From Flavobacterium sp. 270 (lineage in GTDB: Bacteria > Bacteroidota > Bacteroidia > Flavobacteriales > Flavobacteriaceae), in assembly GCF_004368785.1 (NCBI RefSeq), contig NZ_SODM01000001.1, positions 558,001-622,000 of the forward strand: a stretch of 64,000 nucleotides of DNA, given 5' to 3'. The number at the start of each line of letters is the position of its first letter. Positions within the stretch are counted from its first letter, which is position 1. Shown here piece by piece: positions 8,820 to 17,167 of the stretch. Both the position numbers and the translations under genes were made by a program. The notes under the pieces were generated by a model that made no database searches, was not told where the DNA came from, and saw only the letters and a program-made list of their open reading frames with translations.

Positions 8820-9236
8820 ATGAAATTTACAAGAACAGCAAACGCAAATTGGAAAGGTACAGGAATGGAAGGAACTGGAACTATCTCTACTCAAAGTACA
8901 ACATTAAACAACGCTCAATTATCTTTTAAAACAAGATTTGCAGAAGGTGTTGGAACTAACCCGGAAGAATTAATCGCTGCGGCACATTCAGGATGTTTTA
9001 CCATGCAGTTAAGCTTTTTATTGTCTGAAGCAGGTTTTGTACCAGAAAATTTAGACACAAAAGCAAAAGTGAGTTTTGAAGACGGAACAATCAATTTAAT
9101 CCAATTAGAATTGGAAGGAACAGTTCCTGGAATCTCAGAAGAACAATTTCAAGAATTGGCTCAAAAAGCAAAAGCAATTTGTCCTATTTCTAAATTATTG
9201 AATACAGAAATTACATTATCAATTGTTTTGCAATAA
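8820..9236 (+). CDS. OsmC/Ohr-family peroxiredoxin
   Basis: The 138-residue protein has the OsmC fold signature NPEELIAAAHSGCFTMQLS with the peroxidatic Cys59 and a resolving Cys121 in ICPISK. The family reduces organic hydroperoxides with thiol or lipoyl reductants in the cytoplasm. The length is normal. It is divergent from oxyR behind an exact consensus promoter, so peroxide induction is likely. By sequence it is closer to the OsmC than the Ohr subgroup, but I cannot be certain of the subgroup. Confidence 0.9.
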   Translation: MKFTRTANANWKGTGMEGTGTISTQSTTLNNAQLSFKTRFAEGVGTNPEELIAAAHSGCFTMQLSFLLSEAGFVPENLDTKAKVSFEDGTINLIQLELEGTVPGISEEQFQELAQKAKAICPISKLLNTEITLSIVLQ

Positions 9237-9340
9237 CAATATCAAAAATCAATTGCAATTACAATTTTAAAAATCAATATCAATTACAATATCAAATAAT
9301 CACATTATCAAATAATCTCAATTAATAAATTAAAAACATT

Positions 9341-10141
9341 ATGAAAACAATCGTTATTAAAGAACAATTGAATAAATATTTCATGTTCGCTGTATTATTT
9401 TTCTCTTTATTAGTATCAACAACAATTGCAACTGCGCAAACTGCTCCGGCAGTAAAAAATGTAGTTTTAGTTCATGGCGCTTTCGCGGATGGTTCTGGCT
9501 ACAAAGGTTTGTATGATATTTTGTCTAAAAAAGGGTATCATGTGACTGTGGTTCAAAATCCGCTTTCTTCTCTTGCAGACGATGTTAGAGCAACTAATTT
9601 AGCTCTTGACAAACAAGACGGACCAACAATTTTGGTTGGACATTCTTGGGGTGGAACTGTAATTACAGAAGCCGGAAATCACCCAAAAGTTGTGGCTTTG
9701 GTTTATGTAGCGGCTTTACAGCCTGATAACGGAGAAAACTCTGTACAATGGTTACAAACTGCTCCTCCTGCTCCGGAAAATGGTGTTTTAACCCCAGACG
9801 ATAAAGGAATCGCATATTACGATCAAGCTAAATTCCATGCGGGTTTTGCGGGAGATCTTCCAAAAGATTTATCTGATTTTATGTTTGCCTCTCAAGGTGC
9901 ATTTTATGCTCAGGGTTTTGGAACTCCAATTACAAAAGCAGCATGGAGAGATAAACCTTCTTACGGAATTGTTGCTACAGAAGATAAAAGCATCAACCCA
10001 AGTATAGAACGCGCTATGTACAAACGTTCTAACACAAAAATCACTGAAATAAAAGGAAGTCACGTGGTATTTATTTCTCAGCCAAAAGCAGTTGCTGATG
10101 TAATTATTACTGCTTCTAAAGAAGTTGCAGTTAAAAAATAA
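9341..10141 (+). CDS. Secreted alpha/beta hydrolase
   Basis: The 266-residue protein has an N-terminal signal peptide (hydrophobic 14-30, cleavage near TATAQ-TAPAV). Catalytic elements are the oxyanion HG (45-46), nucleophile Ser102 in GHSWGG, Asp215 and His241 in GSHVVF. This fits the small RsbQ/esterase-like family that resembles salicylate esterases. The substrate is unknown. It lies 104 bp after the OsmC gene across an AT-rich tract of repeated 'atatcaatt' units, so co-transcription is possible but not shown. Confidence 0.85.
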   Translation: MKTIVIKEQLNKYFMFAVLFFSLLVSTTIATAQTAPAVKNVVLVHGAFADGSGYKGLYDILSKKGYHVTVVQNPLSSLADDVRATNLALDKQDGPTILVGHSWGGTVITEAGNHPKVVALVYVAALQPDNGENSVQWLQTAPPAPENGVLTPDDKGIAYYDQAKFHAGFAGDLPKDLSDFMFASQGAFYAQGFGTPITKAAWRDKPSYGIVATEDKSINPSIERAMYKRSNTKITEIKGSHVVFISQPKAVADVIITASKEVAVKK

Positions 10142-10162
10142 TAAGATACTATATTGACAATA

Positions 10163-10250
10163 TTGTCATTTCGACGAAAAGAGAAATCGCACTAGTTATT
10201 CCACAAAGCAGGAGTTTCTAGTGCGATTTCTCGTTTCTAGAAATGATTAA
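10163..10250. repeat. Intergenic palindrome, 'gtcatttcgac...agaaatc' family
   Basis: Arms 10163-10195 and 10218-10250 match the palindromes at 5658 and 53392. A lone cttcgactccgctcagcctgac copy follows at about 10270-10291. Then 10340-10440 is a tandem array of about 7-14-bp units (attctaaaatcta / ctctaaa) that runs into the 3' end of the tetR gene. Confidence 0.75.
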
Positions 10251-10417
10251 CTTTGTGTCATGCTTTGCGGGCTTCGACTCCGCTCAGCCTGACAACCTGA
10301 ATTGCTTTATTTCTTTATTTCTTATAATGACCCGTCAAATAATAATTCTAAAATCTATATTCTATGCTCTATATTCTATGCTCTATATTCTAAAATCTAC
10401 ATTCTAAAATCTACATT

Positions 10418-11005
10418 CTAAACTCTAAACTCTAAAATAATCCTCCCCGCATCTTTAGCCAATGTTGCAACTTCTACACTTCTGATTACTTTACTCCTAA
10501 CGATTGCGCCTTCAAAAAGCATCATAATCTGAAGCGTTAAGTCTTTATAGTTTGGCAAATTACTTTCTTTTAAAGTATCTTCTAAAAGCTGTTGAATTCC
10601 TAACGTATAATTATCGCAGCTCGTTTCAATATCTTGTGCTTTGCCTACATATTCCGTTTTGGCATTCATCACAAAACAGCCTTTTGTATTGCCTTTTTCT
10701 ATGGTTTCTTTTAAGAAATCAAAAATACGAAGCACTTTATCTACTGGTTTGGCGTTTGGATCGCTATTGACAAAACTTGAAATTAAGTCTCCCATAAACG
10801 TTTTATAATAATCGATCGTAGCGAGAATTAATCCTTCTTTAGAACCAAAATGTTTGTATAAAGTACGTTTAGAAATTCCTGTCCCTTCCATAACCGTATC
10901 TACACCCGTTGCATGAAAGCCGTTTTTGTAAAAAGTATCAAAAGCGTATTTCACCATTTCCTCCCGTTTTAGGGACTTCGCAGAGGTTTCTAAATTATTT
11001 TTCAT
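10418..11005 (-). CDS. TetR/AcrR-family regulator
   Basis: This 195-residue repressor has an N-terminal TetR helix-turn-helix (VDTVMEGTGISKRTLYKHFGSKEGL) and a ligand-binding helical domain. I chose the ATG at 11005 (MKNNLETS) because the -7 box TACATTTG at 11027-11034 would put the transcript start downstream of the ATG at 11029; 11017 is also possible. Twin operators in the divergent gap overlap its own promoter, so it is likely autoregulated and represses the SDR gene. The last residues (LEFRV) and the stop are encoded by the tandem tttagag repeat, so the C-terminus may have been rewritten by repeat expansion. Confidence 0.87.
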   Translation of the reverse strand: MKNNLETSAKSLKREEMVKYAFDTFYKNGFHATGVDTVMEGTGISKRTLYKHFGSKEGLILATIDYYKTFMGDLISSFVNSDPNAKPVDKVLRIFDFLKETIEKGNTKGCFVMNAKTEYVGKAQDIETSCDNYTLGIQQLLEDTLKESNLPNYKDLTLQIMMLFEGAIVRSKVIRSVEVATLAKDAGRIILEFRV

Positions 11006-11026
11006 TTTTTTCTTCATTTTATATTG

Positions 11027-11078
11027 CAAATGTAAACAGTTCTGTATACATTTGCAAGTGTAAACAGATTAGTTTACA
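11027..11078. promoter_or_regulatory. Two TetR operators overlapping divergent promoters
   Basis: tgtaaac(6 nt)gtttaca at 11059-11078 is a perfect 7-bp-arm palindrome. A weaker copy beginning tgtaaacag and ending tataca lies at 11031-11050, 28 bp away. The first overlaps the minus-strand -7 box TACATTTG (11027-11034) of tetR. The second overlaps TACATTTT (75-82 of the 11000s), a near -7 box for the SDR gene. Confidence 0.7.
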
Positions 11079-11129
11079 TTTTGAATTAAAAATAAAGCGT
11101 TCAAAATAAATAACTTAAAAACGTATATC

Positions 11130-11930
11130 ATGAAAACAAACAACAAATTAGGTACAGCAGTTGTAACTGGAGCATCATCTGGATTAGGAAAAGTATTTGC
11201 TGAAAGATTAGCAAAAAAAGGGTACGATTTGAAATTGGTAGCAAGACGAGAAGAAAAATTAGTAGAACTTGCTGAACAGCTTACCTCAAAATATGGTGTT
11301 ACCGTTACAAATCTTGTAGCAGATTTAGGTGCTCCGGCAGATTTAGAAAGAGTTGCAACAAATATTCAGAATGATGAAAACATTACCATATTAATTAATA
11401 ATGCAGGAACTTCTACCCTTGCACCTTCTACACAAACTTCTGTTGCGAAACAAAAAGAAATGATCGATGTAAATATCACTTCTTTAATGTTATTGTCAAA
11501 CGCGGTTTTACCAGGATTTATCGCTCGTAATGAGGGAACTTTAATCAATATTGGTTCAGTTCTTGGAGCTTTTACTTTGCCAATTAGCAGTGTTTACAGC
11601 GGTACAAAAGGTTTTGTTGTTCAATACACAAGAGGATTACAGGAAGAAGTAAAAGGAACTAACATTAAAGTACAATTGGTAAATCCGTCGATTACAGCTA
11701 CTGAAATCTGGGAAGTTGGCGGTGTTCCGTTATCAGCTTTAGATCAGGCTGCAATTATGACTACCGAAGATTGTGTTGATGCTGCACTTGCTGGATTAGC
11801 TGCCGGCGAATTGGCTACTTTCCCTTCTGTACACAATCAGGAATTGATTGATGCTTATGAAGATGCGCGTATTAAATTGTTTACAGGTTCTCAAACCGGA
11901 AAACCTGCAGAGCGTTATTTACAAAATTAA
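11130..11930 (+). CDS. SDR-family oxidoreductase (DltE-like)
   Basis: The 266-residue short-chain dehydrogenase has VTGASSGLG (12-20), an NADP-type ARR (38-40), the NAG motif and a catalytic YSGTK. It belongs to the YqjQ/DltE-like group (Y-K catalytic pair, PSITATEIW after it). The substrate is unknown. It is divergent from the tetR gene with twin operators between them, so it is probably induced when the TetR ligand is present. A strong terminator follows, so it forms a single-gene unit. Confidence 0.9.
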   Translation: MKTNNKLGTAVVTGASSGLGKVFAERLAKKGYDLKLVARREEKLVELAEQLTSKYGVTVTNLVADLGAPADLERVATNIQNDENITILINNAGTSTLAPSTQTSVAKQKEMIDVNITSLMLLSNAVLPGFIARNEGTLINIGSVLGAFTLPISSVYSGTKGFVVQYTRGLQEEVKGTNIKVQLVNPSITATEIWEVGGVPLSALDQAAIMTTEDCVDAALAGLAAGELATFPSVHNQELIDAYEDARIKLFTGSQTGKPAERYLQN

Positions 11931-11955
11931 TTCTTTCCTTTTTCTATTATATCTC

Positions 11956-11990
11956 AAACCAGAAGTTTATCGCTTCTGGTTTTTTATTTT
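11956..11990 (+). terminator. Rho-independent terminator
   Basis: aaaccagaag (11956-11965), a 7-nt loop and cttctggttt (11973-11982), followed by a T-rich tail, end the SDR unit. Confidence 0.85.
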
Positions 11991-12076
11991 TGAACTTTCC
12001 AGCAAAGCAAAATTGGACTTTACAGCAAAGTATCTAATTGACTTTATATAGAAATTTGCCTTATATAAATAGAGAT

Positions 12077-13120
12077 ATGAAAAATCAAAATAATGAAATT
12101 CAGGTTCTTGTAACCGGAGGAACTGGATTTGTCGGTATACATTGTATATTACAGCTTTTAGAACAAGGTTATAAAGTAAAAACTACACTGCGTTCTCTGA
12201 AGAATCAAAAAGATGTTATTCAGATGCTAAAAAATGGAGGGATTTCTTCTTTCGAAAATTTATCCTTTGTTGAAACCAATCTATCTTCTGATTTAAATTG
12301 GGATGAAGCGGTAAAAGATTGTGATTATGTATTGCACGTTGCCTCTCCGATTTCGCTGGCGGTTCCAAAAACGGATGATGAAACTATAAAACCCGCTGTA
12401 GAAGGAACTTTGAGAGTTTTAAAAGTAGCAAAAAATGCAGGTGTAAAAAGAGTTGTGCTTACTTCTTCTTTTGCAGCTGTCGGCTACAGTCATAACGATA
12501 ATGAGCGATTGATTACAGAAGAAGACTGGACAAATCCGGATGATAAACACCTTTCGGCTTATTTAAAGTCTAAAGTTCTGGCAGAAAAAGCAGCCTGGGA
12601 TTTTATTCAAAATGAAGGAAAGGGTTTAGAACTTTCTGTAATTAATCCGATGGCCATTTTTGGACCTTTATTAAGTGATAAATTATCCAGCGGTCATGAT
12701 CTTTTAAAACGTTTGTTTGATGGTTCTCTAAAAGCGATTCCGCAAATAGCTTTAGGCATTACAGATGTGAGAGATGTAGCCGATTTACACATTCGTGCTA
12801 TGCTAAATCCAAAAGCAAATGGACAGCGATTTTTGGCATTGTCAGGCGGAATTCTTACTTTTCCGGAAGTTGCCATGTTGTTAAAACAAAATTTAGGCGC
12901 TCAAGGCGAAAAAGTTACCACTAAAATTGCTCCAAACTGGTTAATACGTTTTTTTGCCTTATTTAATGCTGGCGCAAAAAACATTGTACCACAATTGGGC
13001 AGAAGAAAAAATGCAAGTAACGAAAAAGCAATATCAGTACTAAACTGGAAACCAAGAACCAACGAAGAAGCAATAATTGCGGCAGGAAAAAGTATGATTC
13101 TATATAATATTGTAAAATAA
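12077..13120 (+). CDS. Extended SDR, dihydroflavonol reductase-like aldehyde reductase
   Basis: The 347-residue NAD(P)-dependent reductase/epimerase has VLVTGGTGFVG at its N-terminus, Arg for NADP in TTLRS and the catalytic YLKSK. It resembles the DFR/cinnamoyl-CoA reductase/aldehyde reductase group. The ATG at 12077 is preferred over one 13 codons upstream because the Rossmann fold begins right after MKNQNNEIQ. It is the first gene of an operon with an NAD-binding protein (5 bp later) and an AraC regulator. The substrate is unknown. Confidence 0.87.
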   Translation: MKNQNNEIQVLVTGGTGFVGIHCILQLLEQGYKVKTTLRSLKNQKDVIQMLKNGGISSFENLSFVETNLSSDLNWDEAVKDCDYVLHVASPISLAVPKTDDETIKPAVEGTLRVLKVAKNAGVKRVVLTSSFAAVGYSHNDNERLITEEDWTNPDDKHLSAYLKSKVLAEKAAWDFIQNEGKGLELSVINPMAIFGPLLSDKLSSGHDLLKRLFDGSLKAIPQIALGITDVRDVADLHIRAMLNPKANGQRFLALSGGILTFPEVAMLLKQNLGAQGEKVTTKIAPNWLIRFFALFNAGAKNIVPQLGRRKNASNEKAISVLNWKPRTNEEAIIAAGKSMILYNIVK

Positions 13121-13125
13121 AAAAC

Positions 13126-13773
13126 ATGAAAGTAATTATTACAGGTGCAACTGGTATGGTTGGCGAAGGCGTTTTATTAGAATGTCTGGACAATTATGCG
13201 GTGAAAAAAGTATTGATGATAAACCGTAAACCTTCGGCAATAAAACATCCAAAACTGGAAGAATTAATTGTTCTGGATTTTATGCAATTAGATCGTTATG
13301 CGGATGTTCTTCGCGATTATGATGCTTGCTTTTACTGTGCCGGCGTAAGTTCTGTTGGAATGAATGAGATAAAATATACCTATGTTACTTACGATACGAC
13401 TTTGGCTTTTGCCAGAACTTTATCTGAAATTAACCCCAATATGGTTTTTAATTTCGTTACCGGAAGCCATACCGATACTTCTGAAAACGGAAAAGTAATG
13501 TGGGCGCGCGTAAAAGGTAAAACCGAAAACGATTTGATGAAACTGCCTTTTAGGGGACAATACAATTTTCGTCCCGGATTTATGAAACCCTTTAAAGGAC
13601 AGCAGAATGTAAAAACCTTTTTTAAGATTATAGTACCGCTTTTTCCTGTTTTATTTCCGAAGAAATCATTGACACTTAAAGATGTCGGACAAGCGATGAT
13701 TAATACGGTTAAAGAAGGTTATCCAAAACAAATCTTAGAAATAGAAGATATTAAAATTTTAGCTGCGCTTTAA
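13126..13773 (+). CDS. NAD(P)-binding epimerase-like protein
   Basis: This 215-residue atypical SDR has the dinucleotide motif TGATGMVGEG at residues 6-15. It has no clear YxxxK catalytic pair, as in the short NAD(P)H-binding/oxidoreductase group related to HTATIP2. It may be a reductase subunit or a redox sensor. It follows the reductase gene by 5 bp and precedes the AraC gene by 9 bp, so the three are co-transcribed. Confidence 0.82.
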   Translation: MKVIITGATGMVGEGVLLECLDNYAVKKVLMINRKPSAIKHPKLEELIVLDFMQLDRYADVLRDYDACFYCAGVSSVGMNEIKYTYVTYDTTLAFARTLSEINPNMVFNFVTGSHTDTSENGKVMWARVKGKTENDLMKLPFRGQYNFRPGFMKPFKGQQNVKTFFKIIVPLFPVLFPKKSLTLKDVGQAMINTVKEGYPKQILEIEDIKILAAL

Positions 13774-13782
13774 TTAAATCTC

Positions 13783-14571
13783 ATGAAAGTATCGCAAATC
13801 ACCTCTTGTTATATTGGTCCAGAAATTTCTCCGGAACAGTTTATTGCCGAGCATTTCTTCCTGTATTTAATTTCGGGAACAATGATGGTTTATGATGGAA
13901 ATAAAGAATTTCAAATAAAACCGGGTGATTATGGTCTTGCAAGAAGAAATTATCTGGCTAAATACAATAAACAGAAAATTGGCAATCAATTTGAAAAAGT
14001 TATTATTGCTTTTGATCAGGAATTTCTAAAAAACTTTAGCAAAAAATATAATTATACTGCTGTTGAGGAAAAGAAAAGCAACGCTATTCATGTTTTGAAA
14101 AAAGATAATCTTATTCAGAATTTTGTAGAATCGCTATCGCCTTATTACGATGAAGACGGGAAAATCAACGAAACTTTCTCTACAGTAAAACGCGAAGAGT
14201 TATTATTGATATTACTTAAAACGGAACCGGAATTGGCCAACATTTTTTTTGATTTTGGAATTCCTGAAAAAATAGATCTGGAAGAGTTTATGAATCGAAA
14301 CTTTAGATTTAATATCAGTTTAGAACGCTTTGCATATTTAACAGGCCGAAGTTTATCTACTTTTAAAAGAGATTTTAATAAAACATTTCATAATACGCCA
14401 AGCAATTGGCTCATTCAGAAAAGACTAAATGAAGCTTATTTTCTGATTGAAAAGAAAAACAAAAAACCTTCTGAAATATATTTAGACTTAGGTTTTGAGG
14501 ATTTATCTCATTTTTCATTCGCCTTCAAAAAACTATTCGGACAGTCACCATCTGCCTTGAGCGAAATTTAA
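13783..14571 (+). CDS. AraC-family regulator
   Basis: The 262-residue protein has an N-terminal cupin-like sensing domain and two C-terminal AraC helix-turn-helices (about 165-262). The second has the family signature SEIYLDLGFEDLSHFSFAFKKLFGQSPS. It ends the reductase operon and probably regulates it. A terminator follows directly. The ligand is unknown. Confidence 0.88.
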   Translation: MKVSQITSCYIGPEISPEQFIAEHFFLYLISGTMMVYDGNKEFQIKPGDYGLARRNYLAKYNKQKIGNQFEKVIIAFDQEFLKNFSKKYNYTAVEEKKSNAIHVLKKDNLIQNFVESLSPYYDEDGKINETFSTVKREELLLILLKTEPELANIFFDFGIPEKIDLEEFMNRNFRFNISLERFAYLTGRSLSTFKRDFNKTFHNTPSNWLIQKRLNEAYFLIEKKNKKPSEIYLDLGFEDLSHFSFAFKKLFGQSPSALSEI

Positions 14572-14602
14572 GATTCAGCTTAAATTATATATTTTAAATT
14601 CT

Positions 14603-14650
14603 AAACTACTTTAAATCAATATTTAATTTGATTCAAAGTAGTTTTTTGTT
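14603..14650 (+). terminator. Rho-independent terminator
   Basis: aaactacttt (14603-14612) pairs with aaagtagttt (14635-14644), with an inner atcaa/ttgat stem and a T-rich tail, downstream of the AraC gene. Confidence 0.75.
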
Positions 14651-14719
14651 TTATCAAAATCATACTTTCCTCCTATCTATTTGATTCTCAAATTACCGCG
14701 ATAAAGGAGAAATTAAACA

Positions 14720-14770
14720 CGAATCGTCCATCTTTTTTGTAATTTTATAGTTAAATAAGCGAATCGTCCA
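14720..14770 (+). promoter_or_regulatory. Direct repeat cgaatcgtcca x2, candidate AraC sites
   Basis: cgaatcgtcca occurs at 14720-14730 and 14760-14770, exactly 40 bp apart (about four helical turns), upstream of the second AraC gene. Direct repeats in phase are the usual binding layout for AraC dimers. Confidence 0.6.
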
Positions 14771-14843
14771 CCATAAACCGTAATTAGTTAGACAAAACTA
14801 CTTATTTATGCGCGAAATTTGCACCATACAAATAGAGGTAATC

Positions 14844-15710
14844 ATGAAAGCAGCGGTTCCAATAATAAAATTAAACGAATCTATTTTAGGCGTAAAAATA
14901 GAACGTATAAACGATGAGTATATTAATTCGAGAAGAAAAGATGTTGCGAGATCACACCGAAACGAATTTTATATCTGCATTTTATTAGATAAAGGAAAAG
15001 TCAATTTTGTAATCGATTTTAAAGAAGTTACCCTTAACGCCAACGGATTGGTAATTTTTGCACCCGGCCAAGTGCTAAGAGTTGTTGAACCTTATAATAT
15101 TGAAGGCTGGGTTCTTTATTTTGACAGCAAATTGGTTGATGATTTTTCGAGATCAATTTTAGAAGAATCTTTGTATCAGGGACCATTATTAAATCTTTCG
15201 CAGGAACAAAAAAAATGGTTTTTTCAATTGATGGAATTATTGTACGATACCTCAGAACTAAACGATATGTCTGCTTTTTACAAACCAACCATGCGCGCTA
15301 TTGTAATTCCTTTTATTTACAGAATAACTGCTATGTATCAAGCAAGTATAGAACAAAATAAAGAACAGCATTCGCTAAGAAGCAACGCTATTGTAACCTC
15401 TTTTAGAAAATTATTACGCCAAAACTACAAAGAGATCAAAAGTCCTCAGGAATACGCCAATATGATGAACCTTTCTTTAGGATATCTTAACGATACGCTA
15501 AAACACTTAACCGGAAATACAGTTTCTCATTCTATTCAGGAAGAAGCCATGCGCGAAGCACAGCGTTTATTGTGGTATTCTGAACTGAGCATCAAAGAAA
15601 TAGCCAGCGCTATTGGCTTTGAAGATCCAAAATATTTCAGCCGGATCTTTAGCAAACTGACTAATAAATCTCCTGCACAATTTAGAAACAGTTATCAAGG
15701 CGATCAATAG
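14844..15710 (+). CDS. AraC-family regulator of the efflux operon (inferred)
   Basis: This 288-residue protein has an N-terminal cupin-like domain and a C-terminal AraC helix-turn-helix pair ending IKEIASAIGFEDPKYFSRIFSKLTNKSPAQFR. The ATG at 14844 follows the purine-rich atagaggta and is preferred over one 12 codons upstream. The direct repeats upstream suggest autoregulation. It lies 105 bp before the efflux operon on the same strand, so control of that operon is likely. No copy of the direct repeat is seen before tolC. Confidence 0.88.
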   Translation: MKAAVPIIKLNESILGVKIERINDEYINSRRKDVARSHRNEFYICILLDKGKVNFVIDFKEVTLNANGLVIFAPGQVLRVVEPYNIEGWVLYFDSKLVDDFSRSILEESLYQGPLLNLSQEQKKWFFQLMELLYDTSELNDMSAFYKPTMRAIVIPFIYRITAMYQASIEQNKEQHSLRSNAIVTSFRKLLRQNYKEIKSPQEYANMMNLSLGYLNDTLKHLTGNTVSHSIQEEAMREAQRLLWYSELSIKEIASAIGFEDPKYFSRIFSKLTNKSPAQFRNSYQGDQ

Positions 15711-15815
15711 CAAAATTCGGCTTTAAGTCCTTAAAAATTTACTGATAAAAAAAGACTCCTTTTCTGGGAGCAGGTATTCTCATGCCTTATTTCAACACAA
15801 TTAAAAACAAAAATA

Positions 15816-17147
15816 ATGAAACCTTTCACTCCTTTTAAATTAATTAGTTTATTGATTTTGTTAGGCTTAAGCATCCCTGCAACAGCACAGCAAGTTGAAA
15901 AACAGCAGTATATTTCGCTAAAAGAAGCGATTACAATTGCAAAACAAAATAACAAAACCGTTCAGATTTCGGGCATAGAAGAAAAAGCTTCGCTGGACGA
16001 TTATAACGATGCCAAAAATTCGATTTTACCCAATATCAATGTTGGCGGTTCTTATCAACGATATTCTAAAATCACTTTGTACGATCACGGTTTAAACGAT
16101 GCCACACAAATAAGTCGTAAACCAACTCCAGACGCTGCCAATTTAGGACTTGATGTTGCTTTTAATGTTTATTCTGGCGGAAAAAGCAAATCTATTATTG
16201 AAGAAAGCGCTTTTAGAAAAGAATTATCTGCCATAAATACCAAAGATCAAACGGGAAATATTGGTTTACAAACTGCGGTGCAATACTTGGATTTGGTTCG
16301 TTTACATCATTTTAAAAACCTAATTGAAGACCAGCAAAAAAGAGCCGAAACCAGATTGAAAAACATTACTTCTTTTTACAAAAACCAACGTGTTACCAAA
16401 AGTGATTTACTGCGCGCCGAATTGACTTTATCAAATGTTTTGCTAAACAAAACCCAAAACGATAATGATATAGAAATCGTAAACAAAAGACTTTCACTTT
16501 TATTAAATACTACAGAACCTGTAACTTTTTTTCCGAGCGATTCTCTGCTTACCAGTAGTTTAAAAGAAATTGTACTTTCTAATAATAAAAACGATGCGGG
16601 CAATTCTTATTTGTTTCAAAAAACGGTAATGAATTCTAAAATTCAATCGGCCAGAATCAAAAATATACAATCTAATTATTATCCAACTTTAAGTTTGGTT
16701 TCGGGTTATGGCTTCAATTATCCAAACAACTTATTTGTACCGCCTGTCGATCAGATTTATAGCGTTGGTTTTGTGGGTGTTCGATTAAATTATAACATAT
16801 CGTCTGTCTATCAAAATTCAAATAAAGTAAAAGCGGCAAAAGAAAGATTAAGCGGTATCGAACTTCAAAAAAGCTGGGTAAAAGACAATGTAAACGAAGA
16901 CATAAACGCTTTGAACATCAAATACGGAGAAGCTTTAAACCGAATTGACGTTACCGATAAATCGATCGAACAAGCAAAAGTCAATTTTGAAATTATCAAT
17001 ACAAAATACCTAAATCAGCTGTCATTATTAACCGATTTATTAGACGCCGATAATTTGTATCAGGAATCAAGATACACTTACGTGAATGCCCAAATCAATG
17101 CCTTAATTATTTACTACAGATTGCAATATACTACAGGTAATTTATAA
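15816..17147 (+). CDS. TolC-family outer membrane efflux protein
   Basis: The 443-residue protein has a signal peptide (MKPFTPFKLISLLILLGLSIPATAQQ) and the paired coiled-coil repeats of TolC-type channels (two OEP domains, about 30-230 and 250-440). The trimer would form the outer-membrane duct of a tripartite pump. It starts an operon with an HlyD/EmrA-like adaptor (20 bp later), an MFS transporter and a TetR regulator. Confidence 0.9.
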   Translation: MKPFTPFKLISLLILLGLSIPATAQQVEKQQYISLKEAITIAKQNNKTVQISGIEEKASLDDYNDAKNSILPNINVGGSYQRYSKITLYDHGLNDATQISRKPTPDAANLGLDVAFNVYSGGKSKSIIEESAFRKELSAINTKDQTGNIGLQTAVQYLDLVRLHHFKNLIEDQQKRAETRLKNITSFYKNQRVTKSDLLRAELTLSNVLLNKTQNDNDIEIVNKRLSLLLNTTEPVTFFPSDSLLTSSLKEIVLSNNKNDAGNSYLFQKTVMNSKIQSARIKNIQSNYYPTLSLVSGYGFNYPNNLFVPPVDQIYSVGFVGVRLNYNISSVYQNSNKVKAAKERLSGIELQKSWVKDNVNEDINALNIKYGEALNRIDVTDKSIEQAKVNFEIINTKYLNQLSLLTDLLDADNLYQESRYTYVNAQINALIIYYRLQYTTGNL

Positions 17148-17167
17148 CCAATTTAAAACAAAATAAA

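Noticed and set aside
9240..9330. Repeated atatcaatt units as a CRISPR-like array
   Set aside because: Units are too short and irregular, with no spacers of constant length and no cas genes.
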